DNA of 64,000 bases from the NCBI RefSeq assembly GCF_965249985.1, contig NZ_OZ252280.1. The stretch is one strand, 5' to 3'. The translations under genes and the position numbers were made by a program. Shown one piece after another: positions 26,695 through 35,773 of this stretch. Below the pieces are notes generated by a model. It did no database searches, had not been told where the DNA came from, and worked only from the letters and a program-made list of their open reading frames with translations. This stretch comes from Algiphilus sp022763315. Its GTDB lineage: Bacteria; Pseudomonadota; Gammaproteobacteria; Nevskiales; Nevskiaceae. Position 1 is the stretch's first letter; every line of letters starts with the position of its first letter.

Positions 26695-28445
26695 CAGGCG
26701 GCAACCCTGCGGTAGGCGCCCGCACGGATCAGGCTCTGCGGATCCAGTACCAGCGCCACCTCGCCACGCCCGGTCACGGTCGCGCCGCTGTAACCCGGGA
26801 TATGACGCAAATGCTTGGCCAGCGGTCGCACCACGATGTCTTCACGACCAATGACGCTGTCCACCACCAGCCCCCAAGGCTGCTGTTCGACGAAGGTCTG
26901 CACGATCAAGCCGGGATGCGTGCTCTCGTCGCCAGCCATCCAGCCGCGCATGAAACGCAGCGGCAGCACATTCTTTTCCAGCGGCAGCTGCCAGCGATGT
27001 CCGACCTGCTCCACCTGCTCGACATTGAGCGAGCTCAGCTCGCGCACCTCCGCCAGCGGCAAGGCGAAGACGCGATCCGCGACCCGCACCATCAACGACG
27101 GAAGCACCGCCAGGGTGAGTGGCAGGCGCAGACGGATGCGTGTGCCCTGTCCGACCTCGGACTGCAGCGACACACTGCCGCCCAGCTCGACGATGCGGCT
27201 GTTGACCACATCCATGCCGACCCCGCGGCCGGATACATCCGACACCGCCTCGCGCGTCGAGAAACCGGCGGCGAAGATCAGGCCCTGCGCCGTCTCGGTA
27301 TCCATGGCGGCGGCGGCGTCGGCGGTGATGACGCCGCGCGCGACGGCCACCTTCTTGACGACCTCGGGATCAATGCCCTTGCCGTCATCGATCAGGTCGA
27401 TTTCGATGTGGTCGCCGGCCTGCCGTGCGGACACCGTCAGCGTGCCGGATTCGGGCTTGCCCGCAGCCTGGCGCTCGGCGGCTTTCTCGATGCCGTGGTC
27501 CAGACTGTTGCGCACCAGATGCACCAGCGGGTCGCTGAGCGCATCGAGCATGTGTTTGTCCAGTTCGGCGGATTCGCCTTCCAGCACAACCTCCACTTTC
27601 TTGCCGAGGCTGCGCGCCAGCTCGCGGACCTGCCGCGGGATGCGCGAGAACAGACGACCCACCGGCTGCATGCGCACGGCCATCACGCTGCGCTGCAGCG
27701 CACCGGTGACGTGGTCCAGCTCGGCTACGGCACGTCGGGCGACCTCATCCAGACCCTCCGGTTGCGCCTTGAGGCGGTTGCGCACCAGCACCAGCTCACC
27801 GACCAGGTCCATAAGCTGGTCGAGCCGCTTGGCGTCCACGCGCACCGGCGCCTCGGCCGGGGTCGCGCCCTTCTTGGCGGTCGCTTCGGTAGGGTTCTTG
27901 TCGGTCTTGGCGGCATCGGACACCTGCGGCGCCGGTGCGGGGGCGGGCGTTTCCTCGACCGCCACGGGCGCCGCCGGCGAGACACCGGGCGCGCCACCTT
28001 CGCCATAGAGTTGGTCCAACAGGGCTTCGAAGTCGTCCTCGTTGATGTCTTCGCTGCCGCTTTCCCCGTCCGGATAGCGGGCAGCGTGCAACGCCTGCAG
28101 AATCTCTTCGGGCGCCGGCTCGATGTCAGCGCCCTGCGCCAATTGACCCAGCATCTGCTCGGTCTGCATCAGCGCGCGCGCGACGGCATCGATACCCGCG
28201 TCGTCGAGGGCGAGATTGCCGCAACGGACTTCCGACAACAGGTCTTCGGCCTTGTGACAAAGATCGACGATGGCATGGATCCCAATGAAGCCTGCGCCAC
28301 CCTTCACCGTGTGAAAGGCGCGAAACATCCGATTGAGGAGTTCCTTGTCCTCGGGATGGGCCTCCAGCGCGGTGATGTCGCCATTGGCGGCATCGACCAG
28401 GTCCTGGGCCTCGTTGAGGAAATCGGCAATCAGCTCGGGATCCAT
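26694..28445 (-). CDS. cheA: Flagellar-cluster CheA chemotaxis kinase
   Basis: The 583-aa kinase has P1 with phosphorylated His45 (FRAFHTVKGGAGFIG) and a short linker with the conserved acidic peptide NEDDFEALLDQLYG (near 135-148) instead of a full P2 domain. A Pro/Ala linker follows, then dimerisation (LDQLMDLVGELVLVRNRL), ATPase (LVRNSLDHGIE, IDDGKGID, SGRGVGMDVV) and CheW-like domains. The start at 28445 matches the family start MDPELIADFLNEAQDLV; the frame open to 28574 is antisense-like extension over cheZ. It feeds the flagellar CheY and CheZ encoded upstream. Unlike in Pseudomonas, no cheB follows it; motC does. Confidence 0.95.
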   Translation of the reverse strand: MDPELIADFLNEAQDLVDAANGDITALEAHPEDKELLNRMFRAFHTVKGGAGFIGIHAIVDLCHKAEDLLSEVRCGNLALDDAGIDAVARALMQTEQMLGQLAQGADIEPAPEEILQALHAARYPDGESGSEDINEDDFEALLDQLYGEGGAPGVSPAAPVAVEETPAPAPAPQVSDAAKTDKNPTEATAKKGATPAEAPVRVDAKRLDQLMDLVGELVLVRNRLKAQPEGLDEVARRAVAELDHVTGALQRSVMAVRMQPVGRLFSRIPRQVRELARSLGKKVEVVLEGESAELDKHMLDALSDPLVHLVRNSLDHGIEKAAERQAAGKPESGTLTVSARQAGDHIEIDLIDDGKGIDPEVVKKVAVARGVITADAAAAMDTETAQGLIFAAGFSTREAVSDVSGRGVGMDVVNSRIVELGGSVSLQSEVGQGTRIRLRLPLTLAVLPSLMVRVADRVFALPLAEVRELSSLNVEQVEQVGHRWQLPLEKNVLPLRFMRGWMAGDESTHPGLIVQTFVEQQPWGLVVDSVIGREDIVVRPLAKHLRHIPGYSGATVTGRGEVALVLDPQSLIRAGAYRRVAA

Positions 28446-28455
28446 GCGGCGGCTC

Positions 28456-29061
28456 CTACAGACCGAGTTCGGCGAGCAGATCGTCGGCCTCGTCCTGGGA
28501 CGAGCGCCGTTTGTCGACACCGGGTACGCCCGGTCCGGTCGCGACGAGGCCTTCATCGCTGCCGGCCAGTGCATTCAGGCTCTGCTCCAGCCCGGTGAGC
28601 AGGTCGCGCACCCGCTTGAGGATCTGCCCGCTGAGGTCCTGATAGCTCTGACTCAGCGCCAACTCGTTGAAGATGCCGCGAAGTTCGCCACAGGCGGTGG
28701 CATGGTCCGGCGTGCTATCCAGGCAGTCGACGAGGCCACGGCCCTGCTCGACCAGGTCCAGTGTCCGATGCGCCGCCTGCTCGGTGAGCTCCACCACGTG
28801 ATCGAGCGACTGCACGGCCTCCGTGTTACTCAGCGATACGCTGTTCTGCTCGACCGCACCCGCCGCCTGCGATGGCAGCGCGGCGGTACGCTGGTGCAGG
28901 ACCTGCGCCAGCCGCGCCACCCGCGCGCGCAACTGGGCGGCGTCCAGCGCGGCCAAGGCAGACAGCGCCTCAGCGGCTGCCGCGTCGTCGTCCGACTGCA
29001 GTGCCTGCACCAAGGCGTTGGCATGCTCCGCCAGGCTGCGCTCGCGCGTCGCGCCATCCAT
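28456..29061 (-). CDS. cheZ: CheZ, phosphatase of CheY-P
   Basis: The 201-aa helical protein has the CheZ active-site helix with LALSQSYQDLSGQILKRV (catalytic Gln in QDLSGQ, near residue 142-147) and the C-terminal CheY-binding peptide SQDEADDLLAELGL. It dephosphorylates CheY-P at the motor or array. The gene order cheY-cheZ-cheA is the flagellar gammaproteobacterial one. The start is 3 bases after the cheY stop. Identity is moderate overall, but the two functional motifs make the call firm. Confidence 0.93.
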   Translation of the reverse strand: MDGATRERSLAEHANALVQALQSDDDAAAAEALSALAALDAAQLRARVARLAQVLHQRTAALPSQAAGAVEQNSVSLSNTEAVQSLDHVVELTEQAAHRTLDLVEQGRGLVDCLDSTPDHATACGELRGIFNELALSQSYQDLSGQILKRVRDLLTGLEQSLNALAGSDEGLVATGPGVPGVDKRRSSQDEADDLLAELGL

Positions 29062-29063
29062 GA

Positions 29064-29456
29064 TCAGGCCGCCTGTTCCAGGCGCTCGAAGATCTTTTCG
29101 AGCTTCTCGCGCAGCGTCTGCGCGGTAAAAGGCTTGATGACGTAGCCGTTCACGCCGGCCTGGGCGGCTTCGACAATCTGGTCCTTTTTGCCCTCGGCCG
29201 TCACCATCAGCACCGGAAGACGCTTCAGCTTCTCGTCGGCACGAATCGCCTTAAGCAGATCGATACCGGTGGTGCCCGGCATGTTCCAGTCGGTGATGAC
29301 GAAGTCGAAGTGCTCGGACTGCAGCGCGGTCAGCGCCGTGCTGCCGTCATCGGCTTCCGAGATGTGGCTGAAGCCGAGATCCTGCAACAGGTTGCGGATG
29401 ATGCGTCGCATGGTCGAGAAGTCATCGACCACCAGTATTTTGAGATTGGTATTCAT
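29064..29456 (-). CDS. cheY: CheY, flagellar motor response regulator
   Basis: The 130-aa receiver reads ILVVDDFSTMRRIIRNLLQDLGF (acidic pair 11-12), FVITDWNMPGTTGIDLL (phosphorylated Asp56), LMVTAEGKK (Thr switch) and GVNGYVIKPFTAQTL (conserved Lys). The DWNMPGTTG and VTAEGKK motifs are those of motor-binding CheY proteins. It should bind FliM and FliN when phosphorylated by the CheA two genes downstream. It follows fliA with 22 bases between them, on one transcript. Confidence 0.96.
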   Translation of the reverse strand: MNTNLKILVVDDFSTMRRIIRNLLQDLGFSHISEADDGSTALTALQSEHFDFVITDWNMPGTTGIDLLKAIRADEKLKRLPVLMVTAEGKKDQIVEAAQAGVNGYVIKPFTAQTLREKLEKIFERLEQAA

Positions 29457-29478
29457 AGAGGCTCTCTACAGTGGTAAC

Positions 29479-30201
29479 TCACAGCCAGGAGGCCAGTCGC
29501 CCACGCAGGCGGGCGACCGCCTGCGCGTGGATCTGGCAGACACGGGATTCGGTAACGCCCAGCACGGACCCGATCTCGCGCAGGTTGAGGGATTCCTCGT
29601 AGTACAGCCCCATCACCTGGCGCTCACGCTCGGGCAAGCCATCGATCGCTTCGGCGAGCGCGCGGCGGAAGCCGCTGCTCGACACCGCATCGAGGCTGTC
29701 ACCGCCATCGGGATCGGCGATATCGTCGGGGTGGTGTTCGCTGTCGACAATGGCATCCAGCGACATCAGTGGGCCGCGCGCGGCATCGGCGGCGATGGAT
29801 TGGTAGTCGCTCAACGACATACCCAGCTCCGCGGCCACTTCGTTCTCGCTGGCCGCGCGGCCCAGACGGGCTTCCACTGCACGCACGGCGGCGGCGATGG
29901 CACGTGCATTGCGATGCACGGAGCGCGGCATCCAGTCGCCCCTGCGCAGCTCGTCGAGCATGGCGCCGCGGATGCGTGTGCTGGCGAAGGTGGTGAAGCG
30001 CGCACCCATCTCCGGACGGAAATGGCGGGCCGCCTCGATCAGACCGATCTGACCAGCCTGGATGAGGTCGTCGACTTCGACGCAGTCCGGCAGCCGCGCG
30101 AGCAGATGCCAGGCGATGCGCCGCACCAGTTCCTGATGCTCGACCACCAGGGCGTTGATGTCGCCCGTCGCGGTGCTCTGGTACGCCGCCAGTGCCGTCA
30201 C
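29479..30201 (-). CDS. fliA: FliA, sigma-28 for late flagellar genes
   Basis: The 240-aa protein has sigma regions 2 (LVRRIAWHLLARLP...DDLIQAGQIGLIEAARHF; GARFTTFASTRIRGAMLDELR), 3 (AVRAVEARLGRAASENEVAAEL) and 4 (LPERERQVMGLYYEESLNLREIGSVLGVTESRVCQIHAQA). It directs transcription of fliC and other late genes after FlgM export; two matching promoters are readable in this window (before fliC and fliS). flgM is not in the window. The start overlaps the flhG stop by 4 bases. Confidence 0.96.
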   Translation of the reverse strand: MTALAAYQSTATGDINALVVEHQELVRRIAWHLLARLPDCVEVDDLIQAGQIGLIEAARHFRPEMGARFTTFASTRIRGAMLDELRRGDWMPRSVHRNARAIAAAVRAVEARLGRAASENEVAAELGMSLSDYQSIAADAARGPLMSLDAIVDSEHHPDDIADPDGGDSLDAVSSSGFRRALAEAIDGLPERERQVMGLYYEESLNLREIGSVLGVTESRVCQIHAQAVARLRGRLASWL

Positions 30202-31061
30202 GCCGCCACCCCGCTCCCGACCAGCCGTTCGACGAAGAACTCAGTATCGCCGCGCGCCCCTTCGGGCAACGGCCATTGCATGACTTTGGCGGCCAGGTCG
30301 CGGAAGGCCGCCGACGCCGGTGCGCCGGGATAGGCCTCGACCACGCCGCGTTGCCGCTGCACCGCACGGCGGAGATAGTCGTCCTGGGGCACGTAACCGA
30401 GGTAGTCGACCTTGATCTCAAGGAAGCGCGCCGCGACGCGCTTCAGACTCTCATAGACGTCAAAGCCCTCGGGTGCGCTCTTGACCATGTTCGCCACCAG
30501 GAAGACCCGTGGGACGCGGTAGTCGCGCGACAGCACTTTGATCAGGGCGTAGGCATCGGTCAGCGAGGCGGGCTCGTTGGTGGCAACCACCAACACCTCC
30601 TGCGCAGCACGGGAGAAGGTGACTACGCTGTCGGAAATGCCGGCGGCGGTATCAATGATGAGGGTGTCCAGCGGCCGGGTCAGCGAGGAAAAAGCGTTGA
30701 CGAGCCCGATGTGCTCGGCATGGGCCAAATCCGCCATGCGTTGTTTGCCGGAGGCGGCCGGCACGATGGACAGCCCCAAAGGGCCATCGAGAATGGCCTC
30801 GTCCAGGGTGCAACGTCCGTTGACCACGTGCATCAGATTGAACTGCGGCTGCAACCCCAGCAGCACGTCGACATTGCCCATGCCGAGATCGGCATCGAGC
30901 AGCATCACTTGCTGCTCCGCCAGCTGCAGAGCGAGGGCCAGATTGACCGACACATTGGTCTTGCCCACACCACCCTTCCCGCTGGCGACGGCGATGACGC
31001 GCACCGGTTTGGTCGCCTCGTTCACCAATCCTGCCGCCTGTCCTGGAACATGGTCATGCAT
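30198..31061 (-). CDS. flhG: FlhG (FleN), MinD-like regulator of flagellar number
   Basis: The 287-aa protein is a MinD/ParA-type ATPase: deviant Walker A SGKGGVGKTNVS (residues 28-39), LLDADLGMGNVDVLLGL near 62-78, and LIIDTAAGISD near 130. FlhG/FleN limits the number of polar flagella and restrains FleQ in Pseudomonas. I chose the ATG at 31061, which overlaps flhF by 8 bases and leaves the normal family start 20 residues before the P-loop. The frame open to 31259 is read through flhF. It is the second ParA-type ATPase in this operon. Confidence 0.93.
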   Translation of the reverse strand: MHDHVPGQAAGLVNEATKPVRVIAVASGKGGVGKTNVSVNLALALQLAEQQVMLLDADLGMGNVDVLLGLQPQFNLMHVVNGRCTLDEAILDGPLGLSIVPAASGKQRMADLAHAEHIGLVNAFSSLTRPLDTLIIDTAAGISDSVVTFSRAAQEVLVVATNEPASLTDAYALIKVLSRDYRVPRVFLVANMVKSAPEGFDVYESLKRVAARFLEIKVDYLGYVPQDDYLRRAVQRQRGVVEAYPGAPASAAFRDLAAKVMQWPLPEGARGDTEFFVERLVGSGVAA

Positions 31062-32304
31062 GGGCGCTCTCCTGGCTGCGCTCGAGGGTGGATTCACGCT
31101 GCCGGGCATCACGCGCGTGCCAGACGGCCCGCATGACGACATCGCCGGCCCGAGCCCTGTGTATATCGCGCGGCACGCCCTGGCCATCGGCGAGCCAGGC
31201 CAACGGCAGGCCACAGCCGATGAGCGCCGAGATGGCGGGTCCGAGGCGCGTGCTCTCATCCACCTTGGTCAGCGCGACCGCCATCGGGCGGGCCGGCGCG
31301 AAGCGCGCACTGGCGGAAATGAGGTCGTCCCTTTGCACATTCGCCGGCAGCACGAGCAGACTGCGCAGGGCGATGTCGGGATCATTACCCAGCCGTGCCA
31401 GCTCCGGCAGCAGCCGCGCCAAACGCTGGTCATTGGGGCCCAACCCCGCGGTGTCGACGAAGACGTGGCTGCAGTCCGCACAGGCCAGCAACGCAGCGCG
31501 CAGTTCCTTAATGTCGCGGACCACGCGCAGCGACACGCCCAGCAAGCGGGCGTAGACGCCGATCTGCGCCTCGGCCCCGGCACGGTGCCCGTCCATGGTG
31601 ATCAGGGCCACATTACGCGCACCCACTTCCGCGACCGCCTTGGCGGCCAGCTTGGCGAGCGTAGTGGTCTTGCCGGCCCCGGTCGGGCCGACCAGCGCCA
31701 GTCGCGTGGCGCGCGCCAGCTGTAAAGGGTTGGCGGTCTTCAGGCGCTTGGCGAGCAGTGATAAGGGAAGATTGCGATGCTTGGCCGGGTCGCCGTCCGG
31801 CACATGGGCCGCCAGTTCGCGCGCCAGTTCATGATCGATGCCGAGGGCTTCCAGCGAACGCATGGCGCGCGCCCGCTGCGGGTGCGCGCGCAAGGCGGCT
31901 TCGGTCTGCTGGCTCAAGGTTTCGCTGAGCATGCGACGCACGCCCTGCATTTCTTCCTGCAAACGCTTGAGCTGCGGGTCCTGCGCCCAGATCAGCTGGC
32001 CGCGGCGACTGGGCGGCGCATCGGTTGCGGCCGCAGGCGTCGCCGGAGGCCGGCTTTCCGACGTGGGCGTCGACCGTGCGTCGTCTTCGGTGATTGGGGG
32101 CAGCGGCGCCTCCGACAAGCGGCGGCTCGGCTCGCGACGAACGGCCTGCTGAAGCAGTGCCTCGTCATAGTCGACTGCTGCCACCACCTCGATGCCACCG
32201 TCGCGGGATTCACTGCCCAAAATCACCGCATCGGCACCCTGTTCCTCCCGGACCCGGCGCATGGCCTCGCGCATGGTGGGAGCGAAATAGCGTTTGATTT
32301 TCAC
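31054..32304 (-). CDS. flhF: FlhF, SRP-type GTPase for flagellar placement
   Basis: The 416-aa protein has a basic N-terminal domain (MKIKRYFAPTMREAMRRVRE), a variable Pro/Ala-rich middle, and the SRP-like NG domain with G1 GPTGAGKTTTLAKLA (residues 206-219), HRAGAEAQIGVYARLLGV, VDTAGLGPND and the LTKVDES motif (TKxD). It marks the pole where the flagellum is built. It begins 19 bases after flhA ends, in the flhB-flhA-flhF-flhG-fliA transcript. Confidence 0.94.
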   Translation of the reverse strand: MKIKRYFAPTMREAMRRVREEQGADAVILGSESRDGGIEVVAAVDYDEALLQQAVRREPSRRLSEAPLPPITEDDARSTPTSESRPPATPAAATDAPPSRRGQLIWAQDPQLKRLQEEMQGVRRMLSETLSQQTEAALRAHPQRARAMRSLEALGIDHELARELAAHVPDGDPAKHRNLPLSLLAKRLKTANPLQLARATRLALVGPTGAGKTTTLAKLAAKAVAEVGARNVALITMDGHRAGAEAQIGVYARLLGVSLRVVRDIKELRAALLACADCSHVFVDTAGLGPNDQRLARLLPELARLGNDPDIALRSLLVLPANVQRDDLISASARFAPARPMAVALTKVDESTRLGPAISALIGCGLPLAWLADGQGVPRDIHRARAGDVVMRAVWHARDARQRESTLERSQESAHA

Positions 32305-32323
32305 GGACTAGAACTCCTCCGCC

Positions 32324-34402
32324 TTATTCAACAGTGCCGGCCAGCCGCAGCCGGGTGGTATCGGGGATCTCATCGAAGGCCAGCACATGCGCATTGGGCG
32401 CGGCCGCCCGGACGAAGCGCGCCAGCGTGGCGCGGACATTGGGGGGCACCAGCAGCACGGTCGGCTCGTTGCGCGCTTCCTGCCGCTGCGCGTGCTGGGT
32501 AATCGCGTTCTGCAGTCGTTCCGCCAAGCCGGGCTCCAATGCATTGCTGTTGGCTCCGTCCTGCAATAGGCGTTCCAGTGACGGCGCCAGGTTCAGCACC
32601 GGCAGCTCGTCGGTACCGCCCGAGATGCCCTGGACGATCTGCCGGCCGATGGCGCCACGTACCGCCGCCAGCAGACCGCCGGGGTCGGTGGTACCCGCCG
32701 CAGCGCGTTCCGACATGGCCCCGAAGATGGCGCGCAGATTCTTCAGTGAGACGCGCTCGGCAAGCAGCCCCTGCAGCACCCGGGTCACGGTGGCCAACGG
32801 AAGCGTCTTCGGCACCAGATCCTCGGCCAGTTTGGGCGCCGAGCGCGCCAGCACATCGAGCAGGCTCTGGGTTTCGTCGGCGCCAAGCACTTCGTGCGCG
32901 TTCTGTTGCACGACGTGCGAGATATGGGTGGCCACGACCGTCGCCGGATCCACCACGGTGTAACCATTGGCTTGCGCCTGCGCGCGGGTGGCGGTTTCGA
33001 TCCACAGTGCCGGCATGCCAAAGGTGGGATCCCGGGTGGCCTGTCCCTGCACGCTGGCAATGACATTGCCTGGGTCCAGCGCCAGCCAGCGGTCCGGGAG
33101 AATCTCTCCATGACCGACCACTGCCCCACCGATGAGGATGCGGTACTGCGTTGGCTCCATAGTGAGGTTGTCGCGCACGTGCACCGGTGGCACCAGAAAG
33201 CCCAGTTCGTCGGACAGTCGGCGCCGCACGCCGCGAATGCGGCCCATCAGTTCGCCACCGGCGGTGGCATCCACCATCGGCACCAGCCGATAGCCGATCT
33301 CGAGTGCCAGCGGGTCCGCCGGGGCCAGGTCATCCCAGCTCAGCTCGGTGGGCTTTTCGGCTTCCGCCGGGGGTTCGACCTCGGCCTCGGCGGCCGCCTG
33401 ACGCGCGCGGCGGGCGATCCACCAGGCGCCCCCCAGACAAGCGCTGCCCAGCATCAGGAAGACCACATTGGGCATGCCCGGGATGAAGCCGAGGGCCAGC
33501 AGCAGGCTACCGGTGACGATCAGGGCACGGGGGTCTCCAAGTAGCTGACCGCGAACCGACTGCCCCATGGCCTGCGAGCGCGACAGTCGCGTGACCAGAA
33601 TCGCCACCGCCGTGGCCAAAAGCAGCGCGGGAATCTGCGCCACCAGGCCGTCACCGATGGTGAGCAGGGTGTACTTGGCGGCGGCATCGCCCGCGCTGAG
33701 GCCGTGCGTACCCATACCGATGGCCAGACCACCGATCAGATTCACCGCGAGAATGAGCAGGCCGGCCACGGCATCGCCGCGCACGAACTTGCTGGCGCCA
33801 TCCATGGCACCGTAGAAATCGGTTTCCTCGCGCAGCTCGTCGCGACGATGTTTGGCTTCCTCGCGCGTGATGCTGCCGGCGTTGAGGTCCGCGTCGATCG
33901 CCATCTGCCGACCCGGCAAGGCATCGAGCATGAAGCGCGCGGATACTTCCGAAACACGTCCCGCACCCTTGGTAATGACCACGAAGTTCACGATGGTCAG
34001 AATCAGGAAGACGGCGATACCAACCCCGAAGTTGCCCCCCACCACAAAGGCGCCGAAGGCCTCGATGACCTTGCCGGCGGCATCGCTGCCCTGATGCCCG
34101 TTGAGCAGGACGACACGGGTGGAGGCCACGTTCAGCGCCAGGCGCAGCAGGGTGGCCAGGAGCAAGATGGTGGGGAAGACGCTGAAATCCAACGGGCGCA
34201 TGACATAGACCACCGCCAGCACCACCATCAGCGAGACCGCGATATTGAAGGTAAAGAGCAGGTCCAGCAGGAAGGGCGGCAGCGGCAGCACCACCATGGC
34301 CAGCATGGTGAGCAGCAGCAGCGGCGCCGCCGCGGCGGCAAAGGGCAGCCCCCGCAATCGACCCAGGATGCCCCCGTTCATGCTGGACTGGGCGGCGCTC
34401 AT
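32324..34402 (-). CDS. flhA: FlhA, flagellar export gate
   Basis: The 692-aa protein has the FlhA/LcrD layout: about eight membrane helices in residues 20-330, including the signature GVGIAVFLILTIVNFVVITKGAGRVSEVSARFMLDALPGRQ-like cytoplasmic loop (FHIPEP region), and a soluble C-terminal ring domain (about 345-692) with PVHVRDNLTMEPTQYRILIGG. It forms the nonameric export gate that moves flagellar proteins using the proton gradient. It overlaps the end of flhB by 4 bases. Confidence 0.96.
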   Translation of the reverse strand: MSAAQSSMNGGILGRLRGLPFAAAAAPLLLLTMLAMVVLPLPPFLLDLLFTFNIAVSLMVVLAVVYVMRPLDFSVFPTILLLATLLRLALNVASTRVVLLNGHQGSDAAGKVIEAFGAFVVGGNFGVGIAVFLILTIVNFVVITKGAGRVSEVSARFMLDALPGRQMAIDADLNAGSITREEAKHRRDELREETDFYGAMDGASKFVRGDAVAGLLILAVNLIGGLAIGMGTHGLSAGDAAAKYTLLTIGDGLVAQIPALLLATAVAILVTRLSRSQAMGQSVRGQLLGDPRALIVTGSLLLALGFIPGMPNVVFLMLGSACLGGAWWIARRARQAAAEAEVEPPAEAEKPTELSWDDLAPADPLALEIGYRLVPMVDATAGGELMGRIRGVRRRLSDELGFLVPPVHVRDNLTMEPTQYRILIGGAVVGHGEILPDRWLALDPGNVIASVQGQATRDPTFGMPALWIETATRAQAQANGYTVVDPATVVATHISHVVQQNAHEVLGADETQSLLDVLARSAPKLAEDLVPKTLPLATVTRVLQGLLAERVSLKNLRAIFGAMSERAAAGTTDPGGLLAAVRGAIGRQIVQGISGGTDELPVLNLAPSLERLLQDGANSNALEPGLAERLQNAITQHAQRQEARNEPTVLLVPPNVRATLARFVRAAAPNAHVLAFDEIPDTTRLRLAGTVE

Positions 34403-35517
34403 TCGATCGGCCTCCCGAGGTTGTCATCGACCGCAGGCTGCGGCCGGTCCAGCCCCTGGATGTTGCCGGCCTTCAGGCGGTAGACCCAGGTCAGTACTTC
34501 GGCCACAGCCGCAAACAGGCCGGGCGGAATGCTTTGTTCGACCTCGGTGACGCGATACAGCGCACGCGCCAGTGGTGGTGCTTCCAGCACCGGTACGCTG
34601 TGCTCCTCGGCGATACGGCGAATATTGGCCGCCACCTCACCCAGGCCCTTGGCGACCACCTGAGGGGCGTCCATACGGGTGGCGTCATAGCGCAAGGCGA
34701 CGGCCACGTGCACGGGGTTCACGACGACCACATCGGCCTCTGGCACGCGCTCCATCATGCGACCGTTGGCGGCCTGCATCTGCAGTTCGCGCTGGCGCTG
34801 CTTGATCTCCGGCTTGCCGTCGGTGTCCTTGGCTTCGCGCTTGACCTCTTCGCGCGTCATGCGCAGCTGCTTGGCGTGGTTGTAGAGCTGCCACGGGGCG
34901 TCGATGGCACTGATGATCAGCAGTGCCAGCGCACCGGCAGCGAAGACCGCCATCAGAATCTCACCGGCGCGACCGAAGCCAGCGCCCGCCTCCATACGCG
35001 GCAGGCGCGAGATGTCATCGCGCAGCCACCAGATCACGGCGAAGCTGAGTCCCGCCACCAGCAGAAACTTGAGCAGGGTCTTGGAGACCTCGACCCAGGC
35101 GCTGACGCCAAACAGGCGCCCCATGCCCTTGATCGGGTCCAGCCGCTCCCCTTTGGGGACCAGCGCCTTGGCGCTGAGATTCCATCCGCCCAGGACGAGG
35201 GTGCCGCCCACTCCGGCCACCAGCACGATGAAGAGCCAGGGCAGCAGAATCAGCGTGCCGTGCAGTCCCATGGCGTCCAAGCCGGCCTGCACATCATCAT
35301 GACGCGCGCTGGCCTGATGGATGGCATGGGCGAACCAGCCCGAATAATGCGCAACGATCTCGCCACCGAAGAGCCACGCAGCGCCGACGCCTGCCATCGC
35401 GATCAGCGCGCCGGGCAGCTCGCGCGAACGCGCCAGCTGACCGTCCTCACGGGCCTGTTCAATGCGACGCGGGGTTGCCGGTTCGGTTTTTTCTTGACCG
35501 CTTTCGTTTTCGGCCAT
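34399..35517 (-). CDS. flhB: FlhB, export substrate-specificity switch
   Basis: The 372-aa protein has a cytoplasmic N-terminus (SGQEKTEPATPRRIEQAREDG), four membrane helices (about 35-210) and the cytoplasmic autocleavage domain. The usual NPTH cleavage site reads NPVH here (N267-P268-V269-H270, bases 34708-34719); Asn, Pro and His are kept. FlhB cleaves itself after Asn to switch export from rod/hook to filament proteins. A sigma-54-type promoter lies 37-52 bases upstream of its ATG. The gene starts the operon that runs through parP. Confidence 0.95.
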   Translation of the reverse strand: MAENESGQEKTEPATPRRIEQAREDGQLARSRELPGALIAMAGVGAAWLFGGEIVAHYSGWFAHAIHQASARHDDVQAGLDAMGLHGTLILLPWLFIVLVAGVGGTLVLGGWNLSAKALVPKGERLDPIKGMGRLFGVSAWVEVSKTLLKFLLVAGLSFAVIWWLRDDISRLPRMEAGAGFGRAGEILMAVFAAGALALLIISAIDAPWQLYNHAKQLRMTREEVKREAKDTDGKPEIKQRQRELQMQAANGRMMERVPEADVVVVNPVHVAVALRYDATRMDAPQVVAKGLGEVAANIRRIAEEHSVPVLEAPPLARALYRVTEVEQSIPPGLFAAVAEVLTWVYRLKAGNIQGLDRPQPAVDDNLGRPIE

Positions 35518-35553
35518 CAGCGCGGGCTATGAAGGTGAGCGACAACGCCTCCC

Positions 35554-35569
35554 TGCAAGCTCCCCGCCA
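35554..35569 (-). promoter_or_regulatory. Sigma-54-type promoter for the flhB operon
   Basis: Read on the minus strand the site is TGGCGGGGAGCTTGCA. The GG and GC elements are separated by exactly 10 bases, and both TGGC and TTGCA match the sigma-54 consensus. Transcription would start near 35543, about 26 bases before the flhB ATG. It fits control by the RpoN2 and FleQ-like proteins encoded in the same cluster. Confidence 0.75.
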
Positions 35570-35773
35570 GCGCGCCGTGCCTTGAGCCGCCTCCGGACGA
35601 CCGGCCCGCTACCGCCGACGAGTGCGCACGCGCGCAAGGGCGCGCATTGATGGACCCGGCCGCGGGATGCGGTCTTCCCGCCTCACCGACTCCGCGCGAC
35701 ATACGCGCGGCGGTCAGCTCCAGCAGGAACGCAGCGCACTATCGGATGCCACCGGTGGGTGGCGCGCCACCTC

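Noticed and set aside
26802..28598. Long open frame (598 codons) on the plus strand opposite cheA and its upstream
   Set aside because: It lies exactly antisense to cheA, which has full motif support; such frames are common in GC-rich DNA.
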